64,000 bases of DNA from Malania oleifera (lineage: Eukaryota > Streptophyta > Magnoliopsida > Santalales > Ximeniaceae): positions 56,350,173 through 56,414,172 of the forward strand of contig NC_080426.1 of assembly GCF_029873635.1 (NCBI RefSeq). The letters are read 5' to 3'. The position numbers were made by a program, and so were the translations under genes. Positions within the stretch are counted from its first letter, which is position 1; every line of letters starts with the position of its first letter. The notes below the pieces were generated by a model that saw only the letters and a program-made list of their open reading frames with translations, was not told the origin of the DNA and did not search any database. Below, one piece after another: positions 35,356 through 47,199 of the stretch.

Positions 35356-38300
35356 ATGTCTTCGGATTACGCACCAGCTCCGAGGCCATTTCGAGGAGGA
35401 TACAAGATGCCCTGCGGAGGTCAGCAGAGAAATACCGCACCGGCTAGGGTTTATGCGTTGACCCTGGGAGACACCGAGATAGTTGGAGACGTGGTTACAG
35501 GTATCCTTACTGCTTTACCATATACAATTATTTTTTTATTTGATACAGGTGTCACCCATTCCTTTATATCGGCAGGATATGTGAAAATAGCTGGAATGGA
35601 GACAACCATTAAATATAGAACTGTCTATGGGTACGCCGATGGGGTCTATGGTGAAATACAGGAGGATACTTCAGAATTTTCTAGTAGATATTCAGGAGAG
35701 GGTATTATCAGCTGATCTAATGGTTTTAGATATGCAGGGGTTTGATGTAATATTGGGTATGGACTGGCTAACTACTCAGCATGCCAGTGTAAATTGCCAT
35801 CAGAAAGAAATTATTTTCAAACCCCTGGGCAAGCAGGAATACAAATTCATGGGTTCACGTGTATGTGCCTCACCATAACTAGTGTCGGCTATTCAAGTGA
35901 GGATACTGCTACAGGGTGATTGTCAGGGGTATGTCACATATATAAAAGAATTGCCAAAAGAAGAATTGAGACAAGCTAACATACTAGTAGTGAGGGAATT
36001 CCTAGATGTATTTCCAGAAGAATTGCCTAGTTTGCCACCTGACTGTGAGATTGAGTTTACTGTAGATCTGTTTCCAGGATCTGCACCAATATCGAAACTA
36101 CCATACCGTATGGACCCAGTAGAGTTAAAAGAATTGAAAGAACAGTTATAGGAATTGCTAAATAAAGGTTTCATCAGGCCCAGTGTGTCACCTTGGGGTG
36201 TGCTAGTTTTGTTTGTGAAAAGAAAATATGGAACCATGAGATTGTGCATCGATTATAGGGAGATAAACAAACTGACAGTAAAGAATAAATATCCTCTCCC
36301 TAGGATCGATGATTTATTTGATCAGCTTCAGGGGACCCAAGTTTACTTTAAAATTAACCTGCGGTTGGGTTACCATCAGGTGAAAGTTAAACTAGAGGAC
36401 ATTTCGAAGACCGCATTTCGAACCAGATATGGCATTACAAGTTCTTGGTGATGTCATTTTGATTGACTAATGCACCAGCAGTATTTATGGATTTGATGAA
36501 TCGGATGTTCCATCAATACTTGGATCAGTTTGTGGTTGTGTTCATCGATGATATACTGGTCTATTCGTGAAGTTTTGAGGAGCACAAGCATCATTTGAGA
36601 CTGGTGTACAAAGTATTGAGGGAAAGGAAATTATATACAAAATTAAAGAAATATGAGTTCTGGTTAAAGCAAGTTACTTTTCTCGGCCATATGGTCTCTG
36701 AAGTAGGAGTATCAGTTGACCCGAGTAAGATAGAGGTTGTGGTGAGTTAGGAAAGGTAGGGAAGTATTCAAGAAGTCAGAAGTTTTCTGGGATTAGCAGG
36801 CTACTACTGGCACTTCGTAGATGGATTCTCCAGTTATCAGGTTCGTTGACGCGACTAATGAGGAAAAATGTAAAATTTGAATGGATTGACGACTGTGAAT
36901 GAAGTTTTCAGTAGTTAAAGCGACGGCTAGTTTCAGCTCCGGTATTAGCTATTCCATCAGGGGAGGATAGGTTTGTAATATATAATGATTCCTTTTTGAA
37001 GGGTCTTGGATGTGTGTTGATGCGGCAAGTCAGGGTTATTGCATATGCGTCTAGGCAGCTTAAAGAGTATGAGAAAAATTATCCTGTCCATAATTTAGAG
37101 CTTGCTGTGGTGGTGTATGCTCTCAAAATCTGGAGGAATTACCTATATGGTGGAAAGTGTGAGATTTTCACGGATCACAAGAGTCTAAAATATTTCTTTA
37201 CCCAGAAAGAGTTGAATATGAGGTAAAGAAGGTGGCTAGAACTCATTAAAGATTACGATTGCACGATTAGTTACTATCTCGGGATGGCGAATGTGGTGGC
37301 AAATGCTCTGAGTAGGAAATCCAGGAGATCAGCACTGGCAGTCATGGAGATTCCACATTCAATTTTAATGGATTTTGAGAAACTCAGTTTAAAGTTAATA
37401 GAGGAGAGTCCTCAGGTAGTCATTGTCAGCCTAGTGGTTCAGCCTACGCTTTACAAGAGGATTGAAGCAGCTCAGGGTGATGATGCAGAGTTGGCAACGG
37501 TAATGGCTAGAGTATGAGATGGTCAGGGTGAGGAATTCAATATATCAAATGACAGAGTTCTGCGATTCCATAATAAGCTCTGTGTTCCTACGGATACCAA
37601 GATCAGAAGAACTATACTCAATGAGGCTCACAAATCCCTATACATCGTACATCCAGAAAGCACTAAAATGTATCAGGATCTGCGGGAGTGTCTTTGGTGG
37701 GGTGGAATGAAAAGGGAGATAGTCAAGTTTGTACAGCAGTGCTTGACGTGCCAATAGGTTAAAGCTGAGTACCAGAAATCGGTAGGACAGTTGCAACCAT
37801 TGTTCATTTTAGAATGGAAATAGGATCAGGTTTCGATGGATTTCGTTATGGGATTACCGTCAATGCGTCAAGGGTTGAATGCAATTTGGGTAGTTATGGA
37901 TCGTTTGACGAAGACTGCACATTTTTTCCCTATTAAAGTCAGCTACTCAATGGACAGACTGGAAGAGATATATGTTCAGGAGATAGTTCGTGTCCATGGT
38001 GTACCGGTATCCATAGTTTCAGACCAAGATCCTCGATTTACTTCACGATTTTGGAAAAGTTTTTAGGAGGCTATGAGTACTCGACTAGCATTTAGCACTA
38101 CGTTCCATCCCCAGACAGATGGCCAGACTAAGAGGATGATCCAGATATTAGAAGATATGCTCTGTGCGTGTGTGCTGGATTTTGGGGGTAGTTGGACTCA
38201 GTTTCTACTACTAGTTGAATTTGCTTATAGTAATAGCTACCAGGCTAGTATCAGCATGGTTTCATACGAGGCATTGTATGGTAGGAGATGTCATTCTCCT

Positions 38301-38873
38301 CTCTTCTGCGATGAAGTAGGTGAAAGGCGAGTGTTGCGTCCAGAAATGGTGCGGCAGGCTTGTGACAAGGTCTGACTAATTAAAGAAAGAATCAGTACAG
38401 CACAGAGTCGGCAGAAAAGCTACGCGGACACTCGCTACCGAAAGTTAGAGTTTGATGTGGGAGATCGAGTGTTTTTTAAGATAGCTCCTCGGAAAGGAGT
38501 TATGAGGTTTAGGAAGAAGGGTAAGTTGAGCCATAGGTATATTGACCCTTTCAAGATACTAGAGAGAATAGGGTTAGTTGCCCATAGGCTAGCTTTGCCG
38601 CCAGCTTTGGATCGAATTCATGACGTGTTTTATGTTGCTATGTTAAGCAAATACATCCCAGACCCATCCCACATAATCAGCTATGTAGAGATAGAACTTA
38701 AGGATTCACTAGCTTATGAAGAGATGCTAGTACAGATTTTAGATAGAAAGACACAAGAACTGCGTACTAAAGAAATCCAGCTGGTGAAGGTTTTATGGAC
38801 GAACCATATTGTAAAAGAAGCTTTTTGGGAACTCGAGGATGAAATTAAAAAGAAATACCCACATTTTTTCTAA
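35356..38873 (+). pseudogene. Element D pol: protease, RT, RNase H, integrase, chromodomain
   Basis: Protease has LFDTGVTHSFIS (about 35540) and VILGMDWLTT (about 35749). RT covers about 35990-36850 with [11 protein letters not shown] and the active-site motif FIDDILVYS at 36541-36567. RNase H covers 36960-37330 with [10 protein letters not shown], where the usual catalytic D of the YSDAS motif is still D. Integrase covers 37600-38560: zinc domain with CLTC, core with [14 protein letters not shown] and QILEDML, then GPFKILE-like DPFKILERIG. The chromodomain (about 38710-38870) has LAYEEMLVQILDRKTQELR and KVLWTNH; it ties insertion to modified histones in chromoviruses. Frames break near 35640 and 36440 and at many stops. 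Confidence 0.92.
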
Positions 38874-39113
38874 AAGTGATCAGATAATGTAAATAGTTAG
38901 GTAATGTTTCTTTTGCAGGTACATGTACTATTTAGATAGTAAGTAGTTTTAATTTTATTTGTGTAATCTCCCAGAACATAAAATATAACCACAGTATTCC
39001 TCTGCCATAAGCGAGGGTAAGTAATAAATTAAGTAGACCCATTACCTTTACGGGATGATAGAGTGTATAATGGTGTTCAATCCAGATAGTAAATTTTGAG
39101 GATGAAATTTTAT

Positions 39114-39126
39114 AAGGAGGGGAAAA
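39114..39126 (+). other. Polypurine tract of element D
   Basis: AAGGAGGGGAAAA directly before TGTAACGACCC. Confidence 0.9.
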
Positions 39127-39870
39127 TGTAACGACCCGAAGAACAATGATATTTAAATAATAAAGAGGGAGGGAAATAGAAACAAAAACAGAAGGAGGCA
39201 GCAGGCTTCGTCGATGACATTGCACTTTGAAAGTAATAATCCGGAAGTTTTACACAGGGCCATAGGGAGTTCGTCGACGAGCTCATAAGTAGGCCTTGTC
39301 GACAAAGCCACGCCTCATCGACGAGAAGATGCCGAGAGGAGTTTTTGGCCAGTCTAAATTTCATCGATGAGGAGGTAGGGTTCATCGATGAAATTACTTA
39401 AGCACTCGTCAATGAGGTGACGTGTCTTGTCAATGAATCCAGCTCTATAAAAAGTGAAAACTCAAATTTTTGGACGAATTTCCAGTGCAAACTCTCCCTT
39501 TCTCTCTCTAAAATGCACCTCACTTCTTCTCTCTTCAATCCTGATTCCTTTTCTCGCCAGATTGAAGATCTGAGGTTACCACGACGCTCCTGGCAAAATT
39601 CTCTACAAGTCTGCCAGAGGTGATCGTGGGAGAAGTTGGTTTGGAATTCATCCCGAATCCAGGGTAAGGTATTTTATTCAGATTATGCCTTCCTTGTAGT
39701 TATAAGAAATGTTGTAGGTAAGAAAATGCTAATATTTTGTTCTAGAGGATATTGTTTTCAGGGTGTTGAGTGGAGAACCCTGCGAGTGTAGGGCTAGAGT
39801 TCAGTGAGAGGCTTTTCAGATTTAAGGTAAGGAAAATATGCTATGCTAGGGGATTTACTTATGTTATCAG

Positions 39871-39910
<40 letters not shown>

Positions 39911-40333
39911 TGTTTACCAGATGTTATAAAAAATATGAATTTTTAAAATATGTGTGGCCTGAGTACATGATATTGATTTGGAATTTTATGCAGTTTTTCT
40001 ATATTTCAAGTTATACAGATATAATTAGATATTTGCAGATTTTATACAGATAGAATATGTGTACATATACAGTTTTATTCAGATGATTACAGAGAGAGAT
40101 ATATATAATAGTATACTGATAATTATTCAGAACAGTATATACAATGTATATAGAAAGTTATGTTTTCCTAAATGCCATAACACTTAGAGTATACAGATAG
40201 TTTATATAGACAGTTTATAAAGACATATTATACAGTTATAACATCCAGATGTTACAGTTATTTAGATATCACAGTATTTACAGTACAAAATTATGGTGTT
40301 ATGATTATTTTGGAAACATGATGAAAACAGTAA

Positions 40334-40364
<31 letters not shown>

Positions 40365-41274
40365 GGTGTATTTATATAGTATCACATCCCTATGGAAAGA
40401 GTATAGACAGATACAGTTTATAGGGCATGGTACCGATGCTAATATAGATAGAGTGCGACCACATATCTCAGATAGTGTGTCGGTACCGTCAACTGTGCTC
40501 GGAGAGTATGCAGCTCCCCAGTTCACTGAGTTGAGGGGGCCAATTTGACGAGGTAGCAGCCAATCCCGCACCTTGGAGAGTATGCAATTTGGTCTAACTG
40601 AGGTAGTGTAGAGTATAGTGACTTTCCTAGAGGGCCAACCAGGTTAAGTCCTGCCTATGGGCCGCACAACCCTGTCATGAGGGGTCATATCATGACATAC
40701 AGAGTCCCAAGAAAATAGCACAGTTATGTATATGTATACAGTTTTACAGATTTTATTGTGTATAGTATGTTATAGCAATATGAATGATAGAAAGTTCATA
40801 TGATACAAATGTTTTAAACTACTATACATGTGCTTTACAAATTTGTCAGATCATGTAGTTTTATATATATTAATGTTAATGTTATAGTTTTACGACTCGG
40901 TCGCCACACACTAGTAATAGCATATTTCCACTTATTGAGTATCGACTCATCCCATTACTTTAACATTTTTCAGGTGAGTCAGTTAGGTGAGCAGATCAAG
41001 CTTGCGGGTAGAGATCACTTGGTCACCCTAGTTATTGGGTAAGTTTTTGTGTAGGGTTTTGTATTTTTGGGATAGTTGAAACTAGAGAGAGAGAGAGAGA
41101 TGTATTACGTAGCTATGGTTGCAAATATTGAATTCTGATATTGTATATATATTTATATGTAGTTATGTGATTTATGTTTTCTACTACATAGGGGTGCCCA
41201 TTATATTCAGATATTGGAGTAATTTTTTATTATATTTATATAAAAAAAATGGTGAGAATTTTGAGTATGTGACA
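39127..41274 (+). mobile_element. Element D 3' LTR
   Basis: 2148 bp. TG/CA ends are intact. The palindrome array 39206-39435 is more decayed than in the 5' LTR (CGTCGATGA, CATCGATGA). TATAAAAAG lies at about 39446. Donor 1 CCAGG|GTAAGG (GT at 39664) is intact. The acceptor tract CATTTTTCAG ends at about 40973 and donor 2 TTGG|GTAAGT has its GT at 41039. Confidence 0.93.
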
Positions 41275-41470
41275 GGTGCGCCCTGACTACCCTATGCCAC
41301 TTGAGCGGGTTACGCTAAGAAGGAATTCATGTTCGCTGGATAGGGTATACCCCATCTCTTGATCGTGCTTCGAACAATTGGTGCGACCCGACTATCCTAT
41401 GCCACTTGAGTGAATGACTTATCTTGGAAACCCTAATATGGATAATTGACCGAGCCTAAGTATAGCTCAC

Positions 41471-43438
41471 TGAAATTAGAAATAACTTCCCAAGAAGGGG
41501 GGTGAATTGGAATCTTTTTAATTTTAATACTTTTTAATCTTGTTCTTTAGATACTAGATAGAGCACAACAAATAATATATAGACACACCTTAGAATACTT
41601 GTAATTTAACCAAACAAGATAATCAATAAAGTTTAAACAATTTAATTACTTAATCAAGGATAATATATATTTTGTTGATTTCCCTGTGAATATGTATCAC
41701 CTGCTTTGAATTAACTTCCGGTATGTACCTTTCTTGATTAAGATTTCCGCAGATTAACCAACGTACTCCCTTTTGGGTTTCCGCAAAAGGTTAATCAAAA
41801 ACGTACTTTCTAAAATACCAAGAATCTTTATTTCTTTCTCTTTAAAACTTATTACTTGCACTTTGAAATCATACAACACAGAAAATAACGTATATAAAAT
41901 AGAGAGAAAGACACAAGATTTTTACGAGGTTCGGCTTCAAAGCAGCCTACGTCCTCGCCCTTGGCAAAATACCAAAGGTTTCCACTATTGTAGTTCCGTT
42001 ACCGGGTGGAACAAAACCTGTTTACAATCACTCCTTTGGTCAAGGCTAGATCCCGCCTTCTCCAAACAATATATCCTTGTTTGGTCAACATTCCAACAGC
42101 CTGGAAACGTTCAAAATCTACAAAAGAAATATCAAAACCTGATGTACAAGAGAAGCTCACTCAAAGAGCATATTAGTACAAATAAGAACTATGTACTCCA
42201 AAAGATAAAATATCAACAATGAAATAAACTTTTAAAACTTTTCAAAGAATTCACCAAAATCCTTTTCTCCAAATGAGAAATCAGTAATTCTTCAAGATTT
42301 GATGAACAAAATATCAGAACAACAATACGTTCAGCTTTGCAAGAGATTGAGTAAGAGATATTAGAACAAGAGAGCTTTAAGAGAGTTTTCAATACTTGGA
42401 TAAATTTCTTAATTCACAAGAACCATATATTTATAGGCTTTCAAGTGGGTTCCCTTGTTGTAAGAGTTTCCTTAACAAGTTTCCCAAGTTATTTAGAAAA
42501 TTTGAGTTTCAAACGGCTATATTTTAAAAATAAGAATTTTAAAAATTTTGTCCGTTGAACAGTGTTCAGTTGACTGAAGTATCGTGGTCAGTCAACTGAA
42601 GTTCCTTAAACCCTTAAAAATTTGAACTAGATACAGGATCAGTCAACTGAAGTCAGAGTTCAGATGACTGAAATCGCAGGTTTACTTGACTGAGGTCACA
42701 GGTTCAGTCGGCTGAAGTGTCTTATACTTTCAAAAATTAAAACAGGATACAGGGTCAGTCATCTGAAGTCAGAGTTCAGATGACTGAAATCGCAGGTTCA
42801 GTTGACTGAGGTCACAGGTTCAGTCGACTGAAGTTACTGCTGCAACTCTCTGCCTGTTCTGAAAATTCTTCAGTCAGCTAAACTTATTCTTCGGCTGACT
42901 GAAGTAATTCTTCAGATGTCTGAACTCAATGTTCAGTCAACTGAAGTCTTTACTTCAGTCATCTGAACTAAAAAGTTCAGTCAACTGAAGTCTCTACTTC
43001 AGTCTTCTTTACTTTCTTTTAAAAAAAAAAACTTTTGTTCTCTCGTGAAATAAATATTTGATTAAATAAGTCTTTAAACATTAATAATCTCTTAGAAAAA
43101 GCTTCAAAATATATTTCAAAGATATTTTGCCTTTTGAAATACTTACATATATGTTTCCTAGGCCTTCAAGCTTGAGTGCTCTCATCTCTTGAGATATTTT
43201 AAACAATTTTCTTGAGCTTCAACAATATCAGACCCTTCATGAATCTTTGAGAAGATATCTTCATATTTGACTTATATTTTATTCTTCTCATAAATCATAC
43301 TTGATCTAAATTTGAGCTTTTGCTTTGAATCACACTTGATTCATATTTCCTGAAACATCAAAACTCAACTTTTTTTAAGTTAAATTATCCTTTGTTTGTT
43401 ATCACCAAAATCAATTGAAAGACCTTGCTAGGCCAACA
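41471..43438 (-). mobile_element. Solo LTR J (probably copia-type), TSD CTCAC
   Basis: 1968 bp with perfect CTCAC flanks at 41466-41470 and 43439-43443. On the minus strand it starts TGTTGGCCTAGC and ends TCTAATTTCA. It is homologous at both ends and in the 'ttttacgaggttcggctt' block to solo LTR I. The minus-strand TATA box is at 42435-42428 and the palindrome array 42565-43004 lies upstream. Open frame 41773-42222 is non-coding leader. Confidence 0.93.
42565..43004 (-). promoter_or_regulatory. Array of about 17 TTCAGTCGACTGAA-type palindromes
   Basis: The perfect 14-mer occurs at 42819-42832. The other units vary at the centre (TTGA, TCAA, ATGA, TCGG, TCAT), as expected from CpG decay plus drift. 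The units cover 440 bp and begin 130 bp upstream of the minus-strand TATA box. They are probably a U3 promoter or enhancer array; function is inferred. Confidence 0.85.
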
Positions 43439-43720
43439 CTCACTAAAGGCTAGGGTGGATTCATAACCAGAGACTTGCTTTCATAGATAATTTAATTCAA
43501 TTTACTTGCCTTCGTAGTTTAATAGAAAAACCCAAAATTCCATATTTTCATTATTGTTTTGGCGTAGTAAGCTAGATTAAGGTTGGTTTAGCACTGAACT
43601 AGAGTCCTTGAGATTGACACTCGACTCACTCCTTATTCTACTTAACTTGGGATTAGTTAGGTTTTATAAATATTATCTTTTGTAGTTAAGGACCTAACTC
43701 TTGGAGAGCCTACCAAATTT

Positions 43721-43738
43721 TAGCGTCGTTGTCGGGGA
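43721..43738 (+). other. Decayed primer-binding site, tRNA-Asp type
   Basis: TAGCGTCGTTGTCGGGGA differs by three transitions from TGGCGCCGTTGCCGGGGA. That sequence is complementary to plant tRNA-Asp and typical of Athila/Tat lineages. It marks the end of the LTR before it. 43739-43891 holds leader-like AT-rich sequence without a gene. Confidence 0.8.
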
Positions 43739-44261
43739 CTCGGTTACGGTAGTGAGCCAATTTATAGTATAGTCTACTATGTATTTGTATTTTTTCTTTA
43801 TCTAATTTTATTCTTTTATTTGATATTTGAAGTCATGATTATGAGTTGAATTTGTATATGCTGGGTTTGCAATCTTTGGATCTCGAGTTAGTGCATATAG
43901 ACCCGGCTCTCGCCACGTCCCGGAGCACGGGTGCCTTGGGGTCGGCGAAATAAAAATAATTATATATTTTTAGGAAAAAATAGGAATATTGAAGTCGCTA
44001 CTAACCTTTTAGTGTGGTTAGAACACTTGATTACAACCTAATTAAGGGTAGAATCGGTCTGCGTTACCAAAATTGGGATCGAGAATTCGGTTACGCGAGG
44101 GGAAGGTACGAGCACCCCTACACGCCCATTCTTACGAACAGTACCTAATTAATTATGAAATTATCTCAAAGTAAATTTTATAAAGTCTTTTATGTTACTC
44201 CACTTGTGAATTTACAAATGCACGTGCAAAATAAATAAATAAATAAACAAATTATACAAAA

Positions 44262-44306
<45 letters not shown>

Positions 44307-44552
44307 CCTCAGAACTAAGGTACGTGAAGTTTAAAATGTTTGTACCCTTTTTATTGCAATCATAGGGATGAAAATCAAGAAAATATTTTATAAAAATAAA
44401 TACCGTAGTACATATAAGACCAAATAACAAAAATACTAAAAATAGTAATAATATTATTAATAATGATAATAATAATAATAATAATAATAATAATAGTAAT
44501 AATAATACTATGATAATGCTTCATGCCATAATAATAATAATAATAATAATTA

Positions 44553-44587
<35 letters not shown>

Positions 44588-45045
44588 ACAATAACACCTA
44601 ACATACAATATAATAAAAAGTACTAATAATAATCATTATGATGATACACACATCTAATATCTTATAAGTACGATCATACTAATATGAAAATAATTAATCC
44701 CCAAGTAAATAATATATACGCATTGGAAAGAAAAAAAATAAAGTTATGGAAGTCATTCAAATAATGAATCTACTATGAATAATACACATTAATAATAAAT
44801 AGATATGTCATAAGATGGAAACCCTAAAAATAAATATGGAAATAATATGGACTTCCTAAAATTAATTCACAAGCTATTCGGAAGTGACTAAACCCTAAAC
44901 ATATAAACATTGACATTAAACAAACGTCATAATAACAAAAGCCCTAAATAATTATAACCTTGAGTATGAATAATACTTACTCAACATCTATTGTTAAATA
45001 GTGTACCCTAATTTATTTAGTAAGCATAGTGAATACCCTATACAT

Positions 45046-45101
45046 TAAAACCTGAGTAAATATTAGAAAGAAGAAAAATCCTGCAAAAAATAAATTGACG
45101 T

Positions 45102-45148
<47 letters not shown>

Positions 45149-45209
45149 CCTGAATAAATATTATTACAAAAAGGAGAAAAATCCTGCAACAAATAAATTG
45201 ACGTCAAAT

Positions 45210-45240
<31 letters not shown>

Positions 45241-45300
45241 ACCTGAATAAATATTATTACAAAAAGGAGAAAAATCCTGCAAAAAATAAATTGATGTTAG
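45046..45300 (+). repeat. Three tandem copies of a unit ending in a microsatellite
   Basis: Each copy has 'gaaaaatcctgcaa', 'aataaattgacgtcaaata' and 'aacctgaataaatatta'. Between copies the junction is (TA)n in the first and (CA)n then (TA)n in the second. Same unit, different microsatellite. Confidence 0.9.
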
Positions 45301-45499
45301 ATATACAAAAAAAAAAAAAAATTAGATTTAAAAATTCAACCTTTACAGCTCAAAGGTCATTTCCATTCTAATTCGGCTAATACTACTAAATAATACTAAA
45401 TAATGATATATACATATACATTAATTAAATATTAATATTAATTATTATTAAGAAATTAATTTAATAGAGTGGCTTTTCCTCTTATATATATCTGTGTCT

Positions 45500-45530
<31 letters not shown>

Positions 45531-46084
45531 GGGGGGGGGGGTGCGGGTGGAGGCGCGCGTGCGCTGTGCCTACACAATGTGAGTGAGTGCATGCATGCGT
45601 GTTTAAACAGTGTGTGTATGATGTGTGTATGGTGTGTGTATGGAGGTTACTTACTGTGGGTACAGCCGGAACTGGAGGAGCAAGCTGGTTGAGTAGGTGA
45701 CCGTGGTCGTGGGGGGTGGCTCACTGGTTGCTGTGCTGTGGCCGGAGATGATGGGAGCGTGGAGTGGCCGCCGGAGTTGAGAGTCGCGCAGGTGGCTGGT
45801 GATGGTGAGGAGCAGGCAGCAGTAGCTTCAGGGAGCAGCAGCTGGCAGCGGTGGCTGAGAGAAGAGGGAGAGCAGCAGAGAGGCTCGGGTGGCTGTGTAG
45901 GTGGTTGCCGGAGTCGAAGAAGACGACGGTGACGATGGTGGTGACGGCAATGAGAGATGGTGATCGGATCTCCTCTGCTGCGTGTGAAATGAACGCGCAC
46001 ACACAACACTTCTGCCAGGGAGTTAAGGCAAGGGAGATGGGAGAATGGGTTGCAGGAGCACGGGAAGCAAAGCAGCAGACAGAA

Positions 46085-46375
46085 GAAAGAAGAAGAAGAA
46101 GAAGAAGAAGAAGAAGAAGAGAAAGAGAGGGGAGAGGAGACTGAGGGATGCGCCGGAGCTAAGAGAGAAGAGGGGAATAAGAGAGAATGAGGGAGTTAGG
46201 TTTTTTTTTTTTTTTTTTTTTTTTTGGCTACGCGCCCCCCCAAGAAGAAGAAGAAGAAGAAGAAGAAGAGAAAGAGAGGGGAGAGGAGACTGAGGGATGC
46301 GCCGGAGCTAAGAGAGAAGAGGGGAATAAGAGAGAATGAGGGAGTTAGGTTTTATTTTATTTTTTTATTGGCTAC
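46085..46375 (+). repeat. Tandem duplication of about 160 bp with (GAA)n and poly-T borders
   Basis: 46085-46245 and 46246-46375 share (GAA)n, 'gagaggagactgagggatgc', 'gccggagctaagagagaag' and 'gagggagttaggtttt'. The homopolymers that follow differ (T about 26 long against a broken T run; C6 against C21). On the minus strand it is the transcribed leader after the TATA box at 46433. Confidence 0.9.
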
Positions 46376-46487
46376 GCCCCCCCCCCCCCCCCCCCTCCTT
46401 TTGGTTGTGTTCTTTTCACTTCTTTTATAAGCCAAAACAAAACCCTAATAATAATATATTAATAATAATAATAATAATAATAGTAAT

Positions 46488-46530
<43 letters not shown>

Positions 46531-46803
46531 TTTGAAAATAATGATAATACTAATAACAATAATAATAAATAGAAATAGTAAAAATAACAATAGTAAAGTC
46601 ATAATAAAATATAAGTAATAAGAATGATAAAAATATTAAAAATAATAATAGTAAAATAATAATAAAAACAATAATAAAAATAATAATAATAATAATAATA
46701 ATGATGATGATGATGATAAAAATAAAAATAAAAATAAAAATAATAATAATAATATAGTAACCTTTTTGTTATATTTGGCTCGGACAAAAATAAGATATCT
46801 ACA

Positions 46804-46816
46804 GTTGCCCCTCTTT
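46804..46816 (-). other. Polypurine tract of the Tat/Ogre-like element
   Basis: On the minus strand AAAGAGGGGCAAC sits directly before TGTAGATATC. It sets the LTR border and the orientation. Confidence 0.75.
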
Positions 46817-46969
46817 GTAGGTTTTGTTGTTTCAATTTAACGATAGGAACTTTCTTACGTTTTTTGTAAGCAACAAGCCTGCAAAGATAAAAGATACCTA
46901 TTTTAGTTAGGCTGAACAACTACCTATGACTTTCAGGTTAATTAAGAGTTGTTCATTTCTGCTAACTAG

Positions 46970-47199
46970 GGATGATTTGCACTAAATGTAAGAATATAGG
47001 CCGAGGTACATAAGGATGACTTGCACTAAATGTAAGAATCCAAGCGGCGGTATGTAGGCTTGAGTTGCACTGAATGCAAGAATCCACGCCGAGGCGGATA
47101 TGAGGATCTGAGCAACACAATATAATGATGACTTGCTGCGAATGTAAGAATCTGAGCTGTAACGGATACAATGATCCAAACCACATGACACAATGATGG
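46970..47199 (+). repeat. Left part of the 68-bp tandem array
   Basis: Three to four divergent units carry 'cttgcactaaatgtaagaa' or 'cttgctgcgaatgtaagaa' and 'acacaatgatg'. Before element C inserted this was continuous with the array at 58377. Confidence 0.85.

Larger units (their letters stand above)
31890..41274 (+). mobile_element. Element D: complete Tekay-type LTR retrotransposon, 9.4 kb, decayed
   Basis: Order: 5' LTR, primer-binding site, gag, protease, RT, RNase H, integrase, chromodomain, polypurine tract, 3' LTR. Flanks GGTGT (31885-31889) and GGTGC (41275-41279) match at 4 of 5 bases, and the first G of the 5' LTR is A (TATAACGACCC against TGTAACGACCC in the 3' LTR). It inserted into the first copy of a tandem duplication in the Athila-like LTR. 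LTR differences are mainly transitions at former CpG sites. All frames are broken, so it could move only with proteins from another copy. Confidence 0.93.
30768..43715 (+). mobile_element. Athila/Tat-like 5' LTR, split by element D and solo LTR J
   Basis: The right end is set by a primer-binding site at 43721. The left end is placed at TGATGTGTTCC (30768), less surely. Without D and J the LTR would be about 1.6 kb: 30768-31889, 41280-41470 and 43444-43715. It has a motif array at 30965-31240, AATAAAA-type AT words (about 31328) and an internal tandem duplication of about 115 bp with 'gttcgctagatagggtatac'. Its tail, with 'gagattgacactcgactcac' and 'ggacctaactcttgg', resembles that of Athila/Tat LTRs. 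No gag or pol of this element is present after the PBS. Confidence 0.6.
43892..46803 (-). mobile_element. 3' LTR of the Tat/Ogre-like element
   Basis: About 2.9 kb. On the minus strand it starts TGTAGATATC. It has long ATT/AAT microsatellites (46440-46760), a TATA box CTTATAAAAG (about 46433), then a CT/CTT-rich and proline-codon-like leader (46370-45510) that gives spurious open frames. Next are (CA/GT)n at 45496-45530, a triplicated unit at 45046-45300, AT and ATT microsatellites (44272-44590) and the conserved block at 43980-44130 ('ttagtgtggttagaacactt'). Confidence 0.65.

Noticed and set aside
41773..42222. 149-codon open frame in solo LTR J
   Set aside because: It lies antisense in the leader of a minus-strand LTR and has no counterpart in the homologous solo LTR I.
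45647..46293. Proline/serine-rich and lysine/arginine-rich open frames on both strands
   Set aside because: They arise from GC-rich leader sequence, (GAA)n and homopolymers of the Tat/Ogre-like LTR. There is no start context, no conservation and no domain.
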